Shown: piece by piece, positions 52,275 through 62,096 of the stretch
Layout of the letters: each line of letters starts with the position of its first letter
How positions within the stretch are numbered: position 1 is the stretch's first letter
Origin: SZUA-359 sp039809125
GTDB lineage: Bacteria > Patescibacteriota > Saccharimonadia > Saccharimonadales > Saccharimonadaceae
Reading direction: 5' to 3'
Length of the DNA: 64,000 nt
Assembly (NCBI GenBank): GCA_039809125.1
Contig: JBDHUM010000001.1
Span: 1-64,000, forward strand
Translations under genes and position numbers: made by a program
The notes under the pieces: generated by a model
Databases searched by the model: none
Told to the model about the DNA's origin: nothing
The model's input: only the letters and a program-made list of their open reading frames with translations

Positions 52275-53708
52275 ATGACAGATTACCATAGCCAGTACAA
52301 CATGACGATTGGTATTGAATGCCATGTGCAACTAGCGACAAAAACTAAGTTGTTCAGTCCAGCAGATAACGATGCTCGAGGTGCAGAACCAAACTCAAAA
52401 ACACATCCGATTGACTTCGGACTACCTGGCATGCTACCTGTTCTTAACAAAGAGGCGCTGCGTTTAGCGGTCCGTGCTGGTAAGGCGCTCAACACTGAGA
52501 TTGCTCAAACAAGCCGATTCGATCGAAAGCACTATTTTTATCCTGATTTACCAAATGGCTATCAGATTACACAGATGTATGAACCGATAATTCTATCCGG
52601 CTATGTCGACGCGCCGCTCGATAGTGGTGAAACAATTCGCGTACGCATTCACCATGCACACATGGAGGCGGATGCTGGTAAGTTAACGCATTTTAGTAAT
52701 TTTAGCTTGGTTGACCTCAATCGTGCCGGTACGCCGCTGATTGAAATTGTTTCCGAGCCAGACATTCATTCGAGTGAAGGCGCGCGGGCGTATGCAACTG
52801 AACTATATCGTTTGATGACATATGCCGGTATAACCCATGGCGATTTGTTTCATGGCAACATGCGTTTTGATGTTAATATTTCGATCGCGCCGAAAGGATC
52901 AAACGAGCTTGGTACGCGTGCTGAGATTAAAAACCTCAATAGCTTTCGTAGTGTTGAACGAGCAGCCGAGTACGAATTTAATCGCCAAGCAGAACTACTA
53001 TCGCGTGGCGAACGGGTGGTCCAAGAAACCCGTGGCTGGAGTGACGATAGTGGTAAAACATCCTCGCAGCGAAGCAAAGAAAATGCTCAGGATTATCGCT
53101 ACATGCCAGATGCCGATATTCCGCCAATTATCTTAGTAAGAAAGCAAATTGAAGATATGCAGGCTAATATGCCGACACTACCGCCAGCCTATCGCAAAGA
53201 ATGGGAGGGGCTAGGTGTTGATAAGTCGGTTATCAATCAAATACTTGCAGTTCGTGATCATGCTGAACTTGTTAGTGGTGTCCTGAAAGAAGGCGGTGTT
53301 CGCCCTGCGCGACGTACGGCTAACTGGATCGCTAGTAATCTGAGTGCAGAAAACGATGGCGAATTAAAAACAGCTGACGTGTCTGACATATTGGCACTTG
53401 CGGAAATGGTTGAAAAAAATGAAGTATCTTCAAACGGGGCAAGTGAATTATTTAACGAGCTGATGAACGGTGCAAATGATCCAAGAGCGCTTGCTGAGGC
53501 CAAGAGTCTTTTGCAAAACAGTGATACTGATGCGATTGGGGCGATTGTTGATAGCGTATTGGCTGATCCAGATAGCAAAAAAGCACTAGAAGATATAAAA
53601 AACGGTAACGAACGCGCGGTCGGCTACCTCGTTGGACAAGTGATGAAACAATCGAAAGGTCAGGCAAATCCAGCGCTAGCACAAATGATGATTCGAGAAC
53701 GTTTATGA
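52275..53708 (+). CDS. gatB: Glu/Asp-tRNA amidotransferase subunit B
   Basis: This 477-residue protein has IGIECHVQLATKTKLFSP, DLNRAGTPLIEIVSEPD and NLNSFRSVERA, and a C-terminal YqeY-like helical domain. It activates Glu- or Asp-tRNA with ATP before amidation. Its ATG follows the previous stop directly; it overlaps the NUDIX gene by 4 nt. Confidence 0.97.
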   Translation: MTDYHSQYNMTIGIECHVQLATKTKLFSPADNDARGAEPNSKTHPIDFGLPGMLPVLNKEALRLAVRAGKALNTEIAQTSRFDRKHYFYPDLPNGYQITQMYEPIILSGYVDAPLDSGETIRVRIHHAHMEADAGKLTHFSNFSLVDLNRAGTPLIEIVSEPDIHSSEGARAYATELYRLMTYAGITHGDLFHGNMRFDVNISIAPKGSNELGTRAEIKNLNSFRSVERAAEYEFNRQAELLSRGERVVQETRGWSDDSGKTSSQRSKENAQDYRYMPDADIPPIILVRKQIEDMQANMPTLPPAYRKEWEGLGVDKSVINQILAVRDHAELVSGVLKEGGVRPARRTANWIASNLSAENDGELKTADVSDILALAEMVEKNEVSSNGASELFNELMNGANDPRALAEAKSLLQNSDTDAIGAIVDSVLADPDSKKALEDIKNGNERAVGYLVGQVMKQSKGQANPALAQMMIRERL

Positions 53709-54259
53709 AAACGTGGAAGCGCATCGGCGAACCTGTCGTTATACATGATGGCTGGCGTAAGATTTATCGCAAACGATTTATGCGCAACAACGGAGCAATT
53801 GTTGAGGCTGAGGTGATGGACAATAATCATCGTGCGGCTTGTGTGATTGCCCTAACGAAAGACAACAGGGTAATAATAGCTCGACAATTTCGCTGTGGTC
53901 CAGAAAAAGTTTTTGACGAACTGCCAGGTGGTGCGGTTGATAAAAACGAAGATCCGATGAATGCGGTAAAACGCGAACTAGAGGAAGAAACTGGTTATAA
54001 TGCAGGTAAAATTACCGAATTAGGAATTGCTCATAAGAACGCATGGCTTGACAAAACTTGGTATTACTATTTGGCAACCGGTTGCACCAAGAATAGCAAA
54101 GGTCAACAACTCGATAGCTTCGAAGAGATTGAAGTCGATCTCATTAGTGTCGATCAACTAATCCAAAATGCTAAACAGGCAAAGATGACTGATCCGGATG
54201 CTGTTTTCTTCGCTTATGATGAGCTATTGAAAGTAAAGAAAATGGATGAAAGTGTATAA
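53705..54259 (+). CDS. NUDIX hydrolase (ADP-ribose pyrophosphatase-like)
   Basis: This 184-residue protein has a perfect Nudix box, GGAVDKNEDPMNAVKRELEE followed by ETGY. The preceding ARQFRCGPEKVFDELPGG matches ADP-ribose pyrophosphatases. Start overlaps the gatB stop (ATGA), so it belongs to the same operon. Confidence 0.9.
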   Translation: MKTWKRIGEPVVIHDGWRKIYRKRFMRNNGAIVEAEVMDNNHRAACVIALTKDNRVIIARQFRCGPEKVFDELPGGAVDKNEDPMNAVKRELEEETGYNAGKITELGIAHKNAWLDKTWYYYLATGCTKNSKGQQLDSFEEIEVDLISVDQLIQNAKQAKMTDPDAVFFAYDELLKVKKMDESV

Positions 54260-54285
54260 TTAAGACAGGAAAGGAAATAATTTTG

Positions 54286-55182
54286 ATGAGAAAACCAACA
54301 AAAGCAATCATTCCTGCAGCAGGGTTTGGCACGCGTTTTTTACCGCAGACGAAAGCAATGCCAAAAGAGATGTTACCTCTAATCGATAAGCCAATCATTC
54401 AATATGTTGTTGAAGAGCTCGTTGCAGCGGGTATAAAAGACATTATAATTGTAGGCAGTACGAATAAGCGTGCAATTGAGGATCACTTTGATATCCCAAA
54501 CGAAGATTTACTCGGAAATCTTCGAGCCGGTGGCGAAAAAAAGCGTCACTATATCGAGATGATTAATGACATTGCGAATATGGCGAATTTTGTGTACGTT
54601 CGACAGAAAGGTCCGTATGGAAATGCTACCCCGCTTGCTAGTGCAGCACATCTGATCGGAGAAGATGAACCGTTTATATATAAGTGGGCAGACGATTTCT
54701 TTACCCCGTCGGCAAATTCGACGCTTCAAATGATAAAGGTGTACGAACAGTATGGGGGAGGCGTATTTGCGTGTAAAACAGCTAGGCGTGATGAAGAATA
54801 TAGTCAATATGGTTTTGCGGCTGGAGAGAAAAGTGATGATTATACGCTAAAGATGACCTCGATTGTTGAAAAACCAGGTAGCAAGGACGATGCCCCTTCC
54901 AATCTAGCTAGTGTGAGCAACTACCTATTGCCATCGAAGTTGTTACAGTATATCGAAAAGGGTCTTAAAGAGCATAAAGAAGGTTCAGGTGAATTTACGT
55001 TTCAGCCCTTTGTACAACAAATGATTGACGATGGTCATGAGTTCTATGCTCGCGAGATCGTTGATGGAGAGTTTTATGACACCGGCAACCCGCTCGAATA
55101 CTTAAAAACGGTGATTGATTTTGGACTTCGCGATCCAAAACTGGGTAAAGAGTTTGCCGCATATCTGAAATCTAGGGTATAA
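54286..55182 (+). CDS. galU: UTP-glucose-1-phosphate uridylyltransferase
   Basis: This 298-residue nucleotidyltransferase has AIIPAAGFGTRFLPQTKAMPKEML, the NTP-binding loop, and the later FTFQPFVQQM and EFYDTGNPLEYLKT. It makes UDP-glucose for cell-envelope glycans. AGGAAA lies before ATG 54286 (TTG 54283 is also in frame). Confidence 0.96.
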   Translation: MRKPTKAIIPAAGFGTRFLPQTKAMPKEMLPLIDKPIIQYVVEELVAAGIKDIIIVGSTNKRAIEDHFDIPNEDLLGNLRAGGEKKRHYIEMINDIANMANFVYVRQKGPYGNATPLASAAHLIGEDEPFIYKWADDFFTPSANSTLQMIKVYEQYGGGVFACKTARRDEEYSQYGFAAGEKSDDYTLKMTSIVEKPGSKDDAPSNLASVSNYLLPSKLLQYIEKGLKEHKEGSGEFTFQPFVQQMIDDGHEFYAREIVDGEFYDTGNPLEYLKTVIDFGLRDPKLGKEFAAYLKSRV

Positions 55183-55204
55183 TATGTGATATAGCTATAT
55201 CACA
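55178..55204 (+). promoter_or_regulatory. Promoter with 20-bp palindrome at start point
   Basis: TATAAT (55178-55183, overlapping the galU stop) is followed at 55185-55204 by the perfect palindrome TGTGATATAGCTATATCACA. The predicted transcription start (about 55190) lies inside it, as for a repressor operator. As RNA it would also fold into a hairpin at the extreme 5' end. It precedes the two small envelope genes. Confidence 0.62.
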
Positions 55205-55230
55205 AGCAATTCAACAGAAAGGTTAAATAT

Positions 55231-55479
55231 ATGGACTGGGCTCAAGTACTTGTAATCATTCTATCTGTATTTTTGGCGATTTTCTTGGTTCTTGGGATCG
55301 TGCTTGTTGCACTATTAATCAGAGTTGCTCGACAAATTAAATCGATCACTACGAGCGCCGAGCGTGCTGCCTTAAAAGCGGAGAGGGCTTTTGCGAATGT
55401 GAGTGCGGCTACTTCGCCATCGGTGATCAGTAAGGTGGTGTCGACGTTTGTGAAAAGTTTTACGAATAAGAGTAAATAA
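55231..55479 (+). CDS. Small membrane protein, single helix plus helical tail
   Basis: This 82-residue protein has one membrane helix (about 5-31) and a cytosolic amphipathic tail rich in Ala, Ser and Lys, resembling DUF948-type proteins. AGAAAGG lies before ATG. It is 10 nt upstream of the YtxH-like gene and co-transcribed with it from the palindrome promoter. Confidence 0.75.
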   Translation: MDWAQVLVIILSVFLAIFLVLGIVLVALLIRVARQIKSITTSAERAALKAERAFANVSAATSPSVISKVVSTFVKSFTNKSK

Positions 55480-55489
55480 GGAGGAAAAG

Positions 55490-55804
55490 ATGTCAAAAGG
55501 TAAATTTGCACTCGGAGCAATCGTAGGAGCAGCTGTTGGAGCTGTCGTTGGAGTACTAACCGCACCGAAATCCGGTAAAGAAACAAGAGCTGATATAAAA
55601 AACAAAGCGTCGGAATTGTCGAAAGAGGCTGGAAATAAAGCGACGGCAGTCAAAGATAAAGCTAGTCAAAAAGCTGATGAGCTGAAAGGTCAAGCTGATA
55701 AAGTAGTTGATGGAGCAAAAGGTACTGTCGAAGATTATCGTTCTCGAGCTGAGCGTGCGTTCAACGAAGCTAAAAATGAGTTCAATAAAGAAGCTAGTAA
55801 GTAG
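55490..55804 (+). CDS. YtxH-like general stress protein
   Basis: This 104-residue protein has an N-terminal Gly/Ala-rich helix GAIVGAAVGAVVGVLTAPKSGKETR, the YtxH signature, followed by an Ala/Lys/Glu helical region with LEA-like repeats (KDKASQKADELKGQADKV). Family members are linked to general stress in Bacillus. An AAGGAGGA site precedes the ATG. Confidence 0.85.
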   Translation: MSKGKFALGAIVGAAVGAVVGVLTAPKSGKETRADIKNKASELSKEAGNKATAVKDKASQKADELKGQADKVVDGAKGTVEDYRSRAERAFNEAKNEFNKEASK

Positions 55805-55821
55805 TTTTTAGGGTATTTAGG

Positions 55822-55849
55822 TGTCCTCTTGCGTGTAAGTGAGAGGACA
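55822..55849 (+). terminator. Terminator after the YtxH-like gene
   Basis: TGTCCTCT (55822-55829) pairs with AGAGGACA (55842-55849), followed by TTTGTT. The next promoter's TATACT (55855-55860) begins 6 nt later, so terminator and promoter are packed together. Confidence 0.7.
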
Positions 55850-55867
55850 TTTGTTATACTAGTAAGT

Positions 55868-56152
55868 ATGAAGCGTATTAAATCGATCATAGCAAAAGTA
55901 AAAAACGATAATGAAAAAGCTGCTCGAAAAGCAGTCCTCGAAGATATTTTTTACGACATGTACACGCGCCGATACTCTATCTACAAATTGAATTTTTTTC
56001 GCGGTGTATTTTTAGGCCTTGGAACAGTGCTTGGAGGCACGATTGTTGTTGCGTTAATAATTTGGATATTGGCTCTATTATCAGACGTAGTACCACCGCT
56101 AAAAAATTTCTTTGTATTAATCTCAGATCTACTCGAATCTGCAAAAAAATAA
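55868..56152 (+). CDS. DUF5665-like membrane protein
   Basis: This 94-residue protein has a basic N-terminus, the segment NFFRGVFLGLGTVLGGTIVVALIIWILALL as its main helix, and a short C-terminal amphipathic helix; this fits DUF5665. TATACT (55855-55860) lies 7 nt before ATG 55868. An upstream in-frame start at 55829 would precede the promoter and is rejected. Confidence 0.78.
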   Translation: MKRIKSIIAKVKNDNEKAARKAVLEDIFYDMYTRRYSIYKLNFFRGVFLGLGTVLGGTIVVALIIWILALLSDVVPPLKNFFVLISDLLESAKK

Positions 56153-56197
56153 TTTTCACTACAAGGTAGCCAGCTGTTTTTGGCTATAATAGGTAAT

Positions 56198-59100
56198 ATG
56201 GGAAAACAAAAGGTGGTAAAAAAGAGTTCTAATGGCTCACTAGCGCCATCTGATTTTGTTCATTTACACAATCATACGCACCACTCATTGCTTGACGGTC
56301 TAACGAAAATTCCAGATCTTGTAAAACGATCAAAAGAGCTCGGTATGAATGCTGCGGCCGTGACCGATCATGGCACCATGAGTGGCTGCCTCGAATTTTA
56401 TAAAGAAGCAACCAGTAATGGATTTAAACCAATCCTAGGTATCGAAACGTATGTTGCAGCACGTTCACGACATGATCGTGATCCGGCCAAGGATAAGCGT
56501 CGATTTCACTTGATTTTGTTGGCGATGGATAATCAAGGCTATAAAAACCTGATGAAACTAGCAAGTTTAGCTGAACTTGAGGGTAAATACTATAAGCCAC
56601 GAATCGACCATGAATTGCTCGAAAAATACAACCAAGGAATTATCGCATTAAGCGGTTGTGCTAGTAGTGAAATTGGCGAAGCCTTGAAGAATGGCGACTA
56701 CAAGACAGCAAAAGATATTGCTTTCTGGTATAAAAAAGTGTTTGGCGATCGTTACTACCTGGAACTACAGGATCACGGCCACCCTGATGCGCCGTCGCAC
56801 TGGCCAGTACAGGCTACTATCAATGAGGGTCTGATGAAGCTTGCTCAAGAATGTGGTTTGCTGGCAGTCGTAACCTGCGATGGCCATTATCTAAGTCATG
56901 ATGACCAAGAAGCACACGAAATTTTACTTTGTGTTGGAACAGTATCCTATTTGAGTGATGAAAAACGAATGAGCCTTAAAGACTTCGAACTTCATTTAAC
57001 CGACCCGCGTGATATTATTGCTCGCTGGGGCAAAACGTTTCCGCAAGCAGTCGAAAACACTCGCCGGATTGCGGATCGTTGCGATGTTACTATTGAGCTA
57101 GGTAAGATTTTGATTCCGAAATATCCTACACCGGATGGCGAAAGTGAAAAAGACTATTTGGAACGATTGGTCTGGCGAGGTCTTTTGTACCGATATGGTG
57201 GAAAGTCGAAACAAGATGCAGCACATAGTAATGCTGAGAAAGTCAAAAAAATACTCTCGCAAGAAATCATTGAACGTACTGAGTACGAACTTAAGGTGAT
57301 GGACAGTATGGGCTATAATGGCTACTTTTTGATTGTGCAAGATTTTATTAATTGGGGAAAAGATCGCGGGATTATCTTTGGTCCAGGACGCGGTAGCGCT
57401 GCGGGGTCGATTGTGTCATACGCTCTTAGTATCACAGAAATCGACCCGATGAAGTATTCGTTGATGTTCGAAAGGTTTCTAAACCCGAGCCGTATATCGA
57501 TGCCTGATATTGATATAGATATTCAAGACACTAGGCGAGATGAAGTAATTCGCTACTGTGCTAATAAGTACGGTGACGCACGCGTTGCGAATATAGTTAC
57601 CTTCGGCAAAATGGCGGCTCGCGCTGCCGTGCGTGATGTTGCGCGCGTGTTACAGGTTCCGTATGGCGAGAGTGATCGATTATCAAAAATGATTCCTCCA
57701 CCTGTACAGGGACGACATATTCCACTTGAGAAGAGCATCCAACAGGATGCCGATTTGAAACGGGAATATGAAAGTAATTCTACGGCCAAACAAGTTTTTG
57801 ACTACGCAATCCGCCTTGAGGGAACAATTCGTTCACACGGGGTTCATGCAGCCGGTGTCGTGATTGCTCCAGATGATATTGTAAACTATGTACCGCTAGA
57901 AATGACGCAAAAAGGGGTGGTGGCAACACAATATCCGATGGGGCCAGTTGAGGAACTAGGATTGCTCAAAATGGATTTTTTGGGTCTCTCAAATTTGACT
58001 ATTATCAAGAATGCTCTGCGTATTATTAAAAAAGCATATCAAGAGGAGCTTTCGCTAGGTGCGATACCGGCCAATGACGATGAAACCTTAGCACTGTTTC
58101 GTCGTGGTGACACAACTGGCGTATTTCAGTTTGAATCAGCCGGAATGAAGCGGTATCTAAAAGAACTGCAGCCAAACGAATTTTCTGATCTTGTCGCGAT
58201 GAACGCGCTGTATCGTCCCGGTCCAATGTCGGAAATACCTCGATTTATTGCTGGCAAAAACGACCCATCAAGTATTTTGTATCTTCATGAATCACTTGAG
58301 CCGATCTTGAGTGAGACGTATGGTGTAATGGTTTATCAGGAACAGATTATTAATTTGCTTCAACTTATAGCAGGTTATACTCCAGGTGAAGCTGATTTGG
58401 TACGTAAGGCAATTGGGAAAAAGAAGCGTGACATTATGCAGGCGGAAGAACCCAAGTTTATCGCTGGCTGTTTGAAACAGGGATTAAGTCGCACGGCTGC
58501 CGAAAAATTATGGGCGCAAATTCAGCCTTTTGCCGATTATTCCTTTAACAAAGCGCATGCTACTTGCTATTCGCAAATAGCGTACTGGACTGCGTACCTA
58601 AAGGCGCACTACCCAGACGCATTTATGGCTGCACTCATGACAAGTGATCAAGACGATACTGATCGGCTAGCAATTGAAATGGCTGAGTGTAAGCATATGG
58701 GCATATCGGTGCTAGGCCCTGAGGTAAACCAGTCGTATGTAGAATTTGCGGTTGTGCCAAATAATAAACAAATACGCTTTGGAATGGCAGCTGTCAAAGG
58801 CGTTGGTGTCGGAGCAGTCGAAGAAATTTTACGTGCTCGCGAAACAGGTGAGTTTACAAGCGTAGAAGATTTTGCGACTCGAGTCTCGAACACTAAAGTC
58901 AATAAAAAATCTTGGGAATCACTTATAAAGACAGGGGCATTCGACAAATTTGTTGATCGCTCCGACTTGTTATATAACCTAGAGGATATATTGTCGTTTG
59001 CCTCTAAACTCCAAAAGGAAAAGCTTTCCGGTCAAGCAGATTTGTTTGGTGAACTCAGTGACGACTCATCAATTCGCGCTCGGTTAACACTGCAGTCGGC

Positions 59101-59872
59101 ACCAGCTAAATATACGATGAAAGAGCAGTTGTCTTGGGAACGTGAGTTGTTGGGGATTTATCTCAGTGCTCACCCGCTTGATTCATTTGAACTATTTTTA
59201 CATGAACAAACAATTTCCCTAGCGAAACTAACGCCAGAGATTGATGGTCAGCACGTAACGGTTGGAGGGCTTGTGACAACGGTTCGTACGATCGTGACGA
59301 AAAACGGCAAGAAGATGGCATTCATTGGGTTGGAGGATAAAACAAATGAAGGAGAGATTATTGTTTTTCCGAACCTATATGAAACGCTTGGTGATCAACT
59401 ACGTCAAGATACTATCATTAAAGCAGCTGGCAAAATTTCTGCACGTGATAAAGATGGTACACTGGGAAGCGAAGCGAAACTTATTGCTGATGAAATAAGC
59501 ATTTTGGATGAAAAAAACTTGCGCAGTTACGAATCAACTGGTAATGCAATGAAAGCGCCAGAAAATAGAGCTCCTTACCGGAAAAAGGTGTCAAAAAACG
59601 CTAGCGCAGCAAAAGCTAGTGTGGTGCCAGCTGTAAGTCTAGCTCCGCCGCAAGCTCTCTATTTGCGGGTTGAAGATCCAAGTAACACTGATGTTCTTTT
59701 GGCCCTAAAAGCTTCATGTGCGGAGTTTCCAGGTGACTCTATGGTAGTGCTAGTGATAGGCACTGAAATTGACAAAAAAGCGTTAAGAATGCCGTTTAAA
59801 GTTACAGTCGAGCAGGAGCTAATAAAACGGCTTACAGAAATCATATCAAGCGATCACGTAATTCTTAAGTAG
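56198..59872 (+). CDS. dnaE: DNA polymerase III alpha subunit
   Basis: This 1,224-residue replicative polymerase has a PHP domain (FVHLHNHTHHSLLDG, AVTDHGTMSG), the palm with PGRGSAAGSIVSYAL and the catalytic MPDIDIDIQDTRRDEV, helix-hairpin-helix, and a C-terminal OB fold (VTVGGLVTTVRTIV, usually FVAGIV type). Length is normal for DnaE1. TATAAT (56185-56190) lies 7 nt before ATG 56198. Confidence 0.97.
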   Translation: MGKQKVVKKSSNGSLAPSDFVHLHNHTHHSLLDGLTKIPDLVKRSKELGMNAAAVTDHGTMSGCLEFYKEATSNGFKPILGIETYVAARSRHDRDPAKDKRRFHLILLAMDNQGYKNLMKLASLAELEGKYYKPRIDHELLEKYNQGIIALSGCASSEIGEALKNGDYKTAKDIAFWYKKVFGDRYYLELQDHGHPDAPSHWPVQATINEGLMKLAQECGLLAVVTCDGHYLSHDDQEAHEILLCVGTVSYLSDEKRMSLKDFELHLTDPRDIIARWGKTFPQAVENTRRIADRCDVTIELGKILIPKYPTPDGESEKDYLERLVWRGLLYRYGGKSKQDAAHSNAEKVKKILSQEIIERTEYELKVMDSMGYNGYFLIVQDFINWGKDRGIIFGPGRGSAAGSIVSYALSITEIDPMKYSLMFERFLNPSRISMPDIDIDIQDTRRDEVIRYCANKYGDARVANIVTFGKMAARAAVRDVARVLQVPYGESDRLSKMIPPPVQGRHIPLEKSIQQDADLKREYESNSTAKQVFDYAIRLEGTIRSHGVHAAGVVIAPDDIVNYVPLEMTQKGVVATQYPMGPVEELGLLKMDFLGLSNLTIIKNALRIIKKAYQEELSLGAIPANDDETLALFRRGDTTGVFQFESAGMKRYLKELQPNEFSDLVAMNALYRPGPMSEIPRFIAGKNDPSSILYLHESLEPILSETYGVMVYQEQIINLLQLIAGYTPGEADLVRKAIGKKKRDIMQAEEPKFIAGCLKQGLSRTAAEKLWAQIQPFADYSFNKAHATCYSQIAYWTAYLKAHYPDAFMAALMTSDQDDTDRLAIEMAECKHMGISVLGPEVNQSYVEFAVVPNNKQIRFGMAAVKGVGVGAVEEILRARETGEFTSVEDFATRVSNTKVNKKSWESLIKTGAFDKFVDRSDLLYNLEDILSFASKLQKEKLSGQADLFGELSDDSSIRARLTLQSAPAKYTMKEQLSWERELLGIYLSAHPLDSFELFLHEQTISLAKLTPEIDGQHVTVGGLVTTVRTIVTKNGKKMAFIGLEDKTNEGEIIVFPNLYETLGDQLRQDTIIKAAGKISARDKDGTLGSEAKLIADEISILDEKNLRSYESTGNAMKAPENRAPYRKKVSKNASAAKASVVPAVSLAPPQALYLRVEDPSNTDVLLALKASCAEFPGDSMVVLVIGTEIDKKALRMPFKVTVEQELIKRLTEIISSDHVILK

Positions 59873-60368
59873 TCGCAGTGAGTGCGTACAGTGCAACTCC
59901 AGTCGCTACACTAACATTAAATGATTCTTTTTGACCTTTCATCGGAATCTCTAAAATAGTATCACAGTTTTTGAGTAGTATAGGAGTAATACCATTTATT
60001 TCTTCGCCGAGAAGTAATGCAAATTCGCTCGGAGCTACGAAGCTTCCAAGCGGAATGCTGTTAAATGATTGTTCAAGTGCAATTAACGGCAGGTTAGCAT
60101 GTAATCGGTTTTGGCTAATCCAAGAATCAATTGTTTCATAGCGTTCGAACGGGACTAGACTTTCGGCACCTAGAGCGGTCTTATGAATTTGAGAAGTAAT
60201 TTTTTCAGCAATATGGGGCAGTCGAGTATCGTGATCAATATGAGGATAAGGTGTGTAGCCACTAAGAATTATTTTTTCAACACCAAACCCTTCGGCAGTA
60301 CGAAAAATTGATCCAACATTGTAGGTAGAGCGAATATTATCTAAGATAAGAGTTATTTTTGCTGACAT
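59865..60368 (-). CDS. SpoU/TrmH-family RNA methyltransferase
   Basis: This 167-residue SPOUT protein has LDNIRSTYNVGSIFRTAEGFGV (motif 1), LLGEEINGI (motif 2) and IPMKGQKESFNVSVATGVALY (motif 3), which form the knotted SAM site. It lacks an N-terminal RNA-binding extension, like the shortest 2'-O-methyltransferases. The 3' end overlaps dnaE's by 8 nt. Minus-strand TACAAT (60380-60375) lies 6 nt before ATG. Confidence 0.93.
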   Translation of the reverse strand: MSAKITLILDNIRSTYNVGSIFRTAEGFGVEKIILSGYTPYPHIDHDTRLPHIAEKITSQIHKTALGAESLVPFERYETIDSWISQNRLHANLPLIALEQSFNSIPLGSFVAPSEFALLLGEEINGITPILLKNCDTILEIPMKGQKESFNVSVATGVALYALTATT

Positions 60369-60420
60369 GCCCTCATTGTATCACTCCTCAAACCATGAGC
60401 GATTTGCTATACTAACACTA

Positions 60421-62046
60421 ATGGACGAAGACAAAGTACAGCAACAGCGGCGCGAACATGACGAAAGTGCAACAGCGCAGCGAGCGGCTATTTTAGGTAC
60501 ACCATATGTTGACACTCGGTCAGTCGAAGCGAGTCTCCCGCTTCTTCATGATGTTTTGAGTATTAAGGAAATGTACGATGGTCGTCTGGTACCTCTTTTG
60601 TACAATGAGGATGAAAATCAAACAACATTTGGTATAACGACGCAAACACCTCAATCGGTGATGAGCGCTCTACGCAAAAGATATCAAGATGAAGGTAGGG
60701 GCATTGATTTTGGTCTTATTAGCAATAGCGGTTTCCGAGCACTGATGGTTCGGTATGACCCACCAAAAGAAGTTGTTTATAACGATATTGAGATCAGCAA
60801 AGAAGGCGATAGCCAGACACTCAATCGGGTCAGTCGGACCCTCGAGACGGTTGGCACTGAAGCGCTATTTGATTTTTTAATCAACCAAGCCGATAAGCTT
60901 GGTGCGAGCGATATTCATATTGAAAATGAACGAGTTGGAATACGAGTGCGTATGCGGGTTGACGGCGCACTGCACACGGTAGCGCATCTTAGTAAGGACC
61001 GCTATCGGGTAATCATTGGCGAGCTTGGTCGTCGAGCAAATATTTCGACTGCAGCGGCCGAGCCACAGTCGGGACATGTTCAGCATGAAGTTGTCGCAGA
61101 AAGCGGAACACACCTCTTAAACCTGCGCGTTGAAACAATTCCAACGATGTACGGACAAGATGCAGTGCTGCGTCTATTTAATTTTGATGAGTCCTTACTA
61201 AACCTTGATCGACTTGGGATTGCACCAGTATTCCGTAAACAAATCGATGAGGTTATTAGCCATCCGCGCGGACTTGTATTGATGGTTGGTCCTACTGGAA
61301 GTGGTAAATCGACAACCCTGTATAGCATGATTAGTGCCCTCAATACGCCCGATCGCAAAATACTGACGCTAGAAGACCCAGTCGAGTATGGTTTGACCGG
61401 CGTGACGCAAGTTCCGGTTGATACCACGCACGGACAAAGCTTTGCTGATCATTTAAGAAGTGTATTGCGTCTTGATCCCGATGTTGTGATGGTGGGTGAG
61501 ATTCGCGACCAAGATACCGCTCGTACTGCGATCCAGGCATCGATAACAGGCCATTTGGTGCTAAGTAGCTTTCACGCTAACTCTACGTCTGCGGCCTTTG
61601 CACGCATGATTGATTTGATCGGTCAGAACCCAATTTTTAGTACGGCTATCCGCTTGGTAATTGCCCAGCGTCTGGTGCGCTGTCTTCATAACGAGAGTAA
61701 GCAGGAATACGAACCTGATGAAGCCACGAAAGCATATGTACGGCGAGTGTTGGCTGACATACCAAATGACTACCCAGATAAGCCAAACCTTGATTCATTT
61801 AAACTTTATAAACCTGTTCCGACTGAAGCGTTTCCGTTTGGCTATAAAGGCCGAATCATTATTATGGAACAGCTACTAGTGAATGAAGAGATTCAAAAGT
61901 TCATTCGCGGGGACATAAACGATATCAATGCAGAGGCAATTGAAAAAGCCGCTAAGGCAGGTGGCATGATTACACTCGAGCAAGCTGGTGTACTTGCAGC
62001 CCTGCGCGGCGAAACTACACTTGAAGAAGTTGGTAGGGTGGTATAG
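60421..62046 (+). CDS. PilB/GspE-type secretion ATPase
   Basis: This 541-residue hexameric ATPase has an N-terminal MshEN-like region (30-150), GPTGSGKSTTLYSMISAL (Walker A), an Asp box DRKILTLEDPVEYGL, DPDVVMVGEIRDQDTA (Walker B) and a His box SFHANSTSAAF. The tetracysteine zinc motif of PilB is lost: only one Cys remains (VRCLHNESKQEYEPDE). It drives type IV pilus extension or similar secretion. TATACT (60408-60413) lies 7 nt before ATG 60421. No other pilus gene is adjacent. Confidence 0.9.
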   Translation: MDEDKVQQQRREHDESATAQRAAILGTPYVDTRSVEASLPLLHDVLSIKEMYDGRLVPLLYNEDENQTTFGITTQTPQSVMSALRKRYQDEGRGIDFGLISNSGFRALMVRYDPPKEVVYNDIEISKEGDSQTLNRVSRTLETVGTEALFDFLINQADKLGASDIHIENERVGIRVRMRVDGALHTVAHLSKDRYRVIIGELGRRANISTAAAEPQSGHVQHEVVAESGTHLLNLRVETIPTMYGQDAVLRLFNFDESLLNLDRLGIAPVFRKQIDEVISHPRGLVLMVGPTGSGKSTTLYSMISALNTPDRKILTLEDPVEYGLTGVTQVPVDTTHGQSFADHLRSVLRLDPDVVMVGEIRDQDTARTAIQASITGHLVLSSFHANSTSAAFARMIDLIGQNPIFSTAIRLVIAQRLVRCLHNESKQEYEPDEATKAYVRRVLADIPNDYPDKPNLDSFKLYKPVPTEAFPFGYKGRIIIMEQLLVNEEIQKFIRGDINDINAEAIEKAAKAGGMITLEQAGVLAALRGETTLEEVGRVV

Positions 62047-62067
62047 CTATTTAGTCACGTTATTAAA

Positions 62068-62096
62068 TTGACATATAGTCATTGTTCGGATATAGT
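62068..62096 (+). promoter_or_regulatory. Consensus promoter of the 565-aa orphan gene
   Basis: TTGACA (62068-62073), exactly 17 bp, TATAGT (62091-62096), then 6 nt to ATG 62103. This is the strongest -35 match in the window and would give a leaderless mRNA. Confidence 0.82.
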
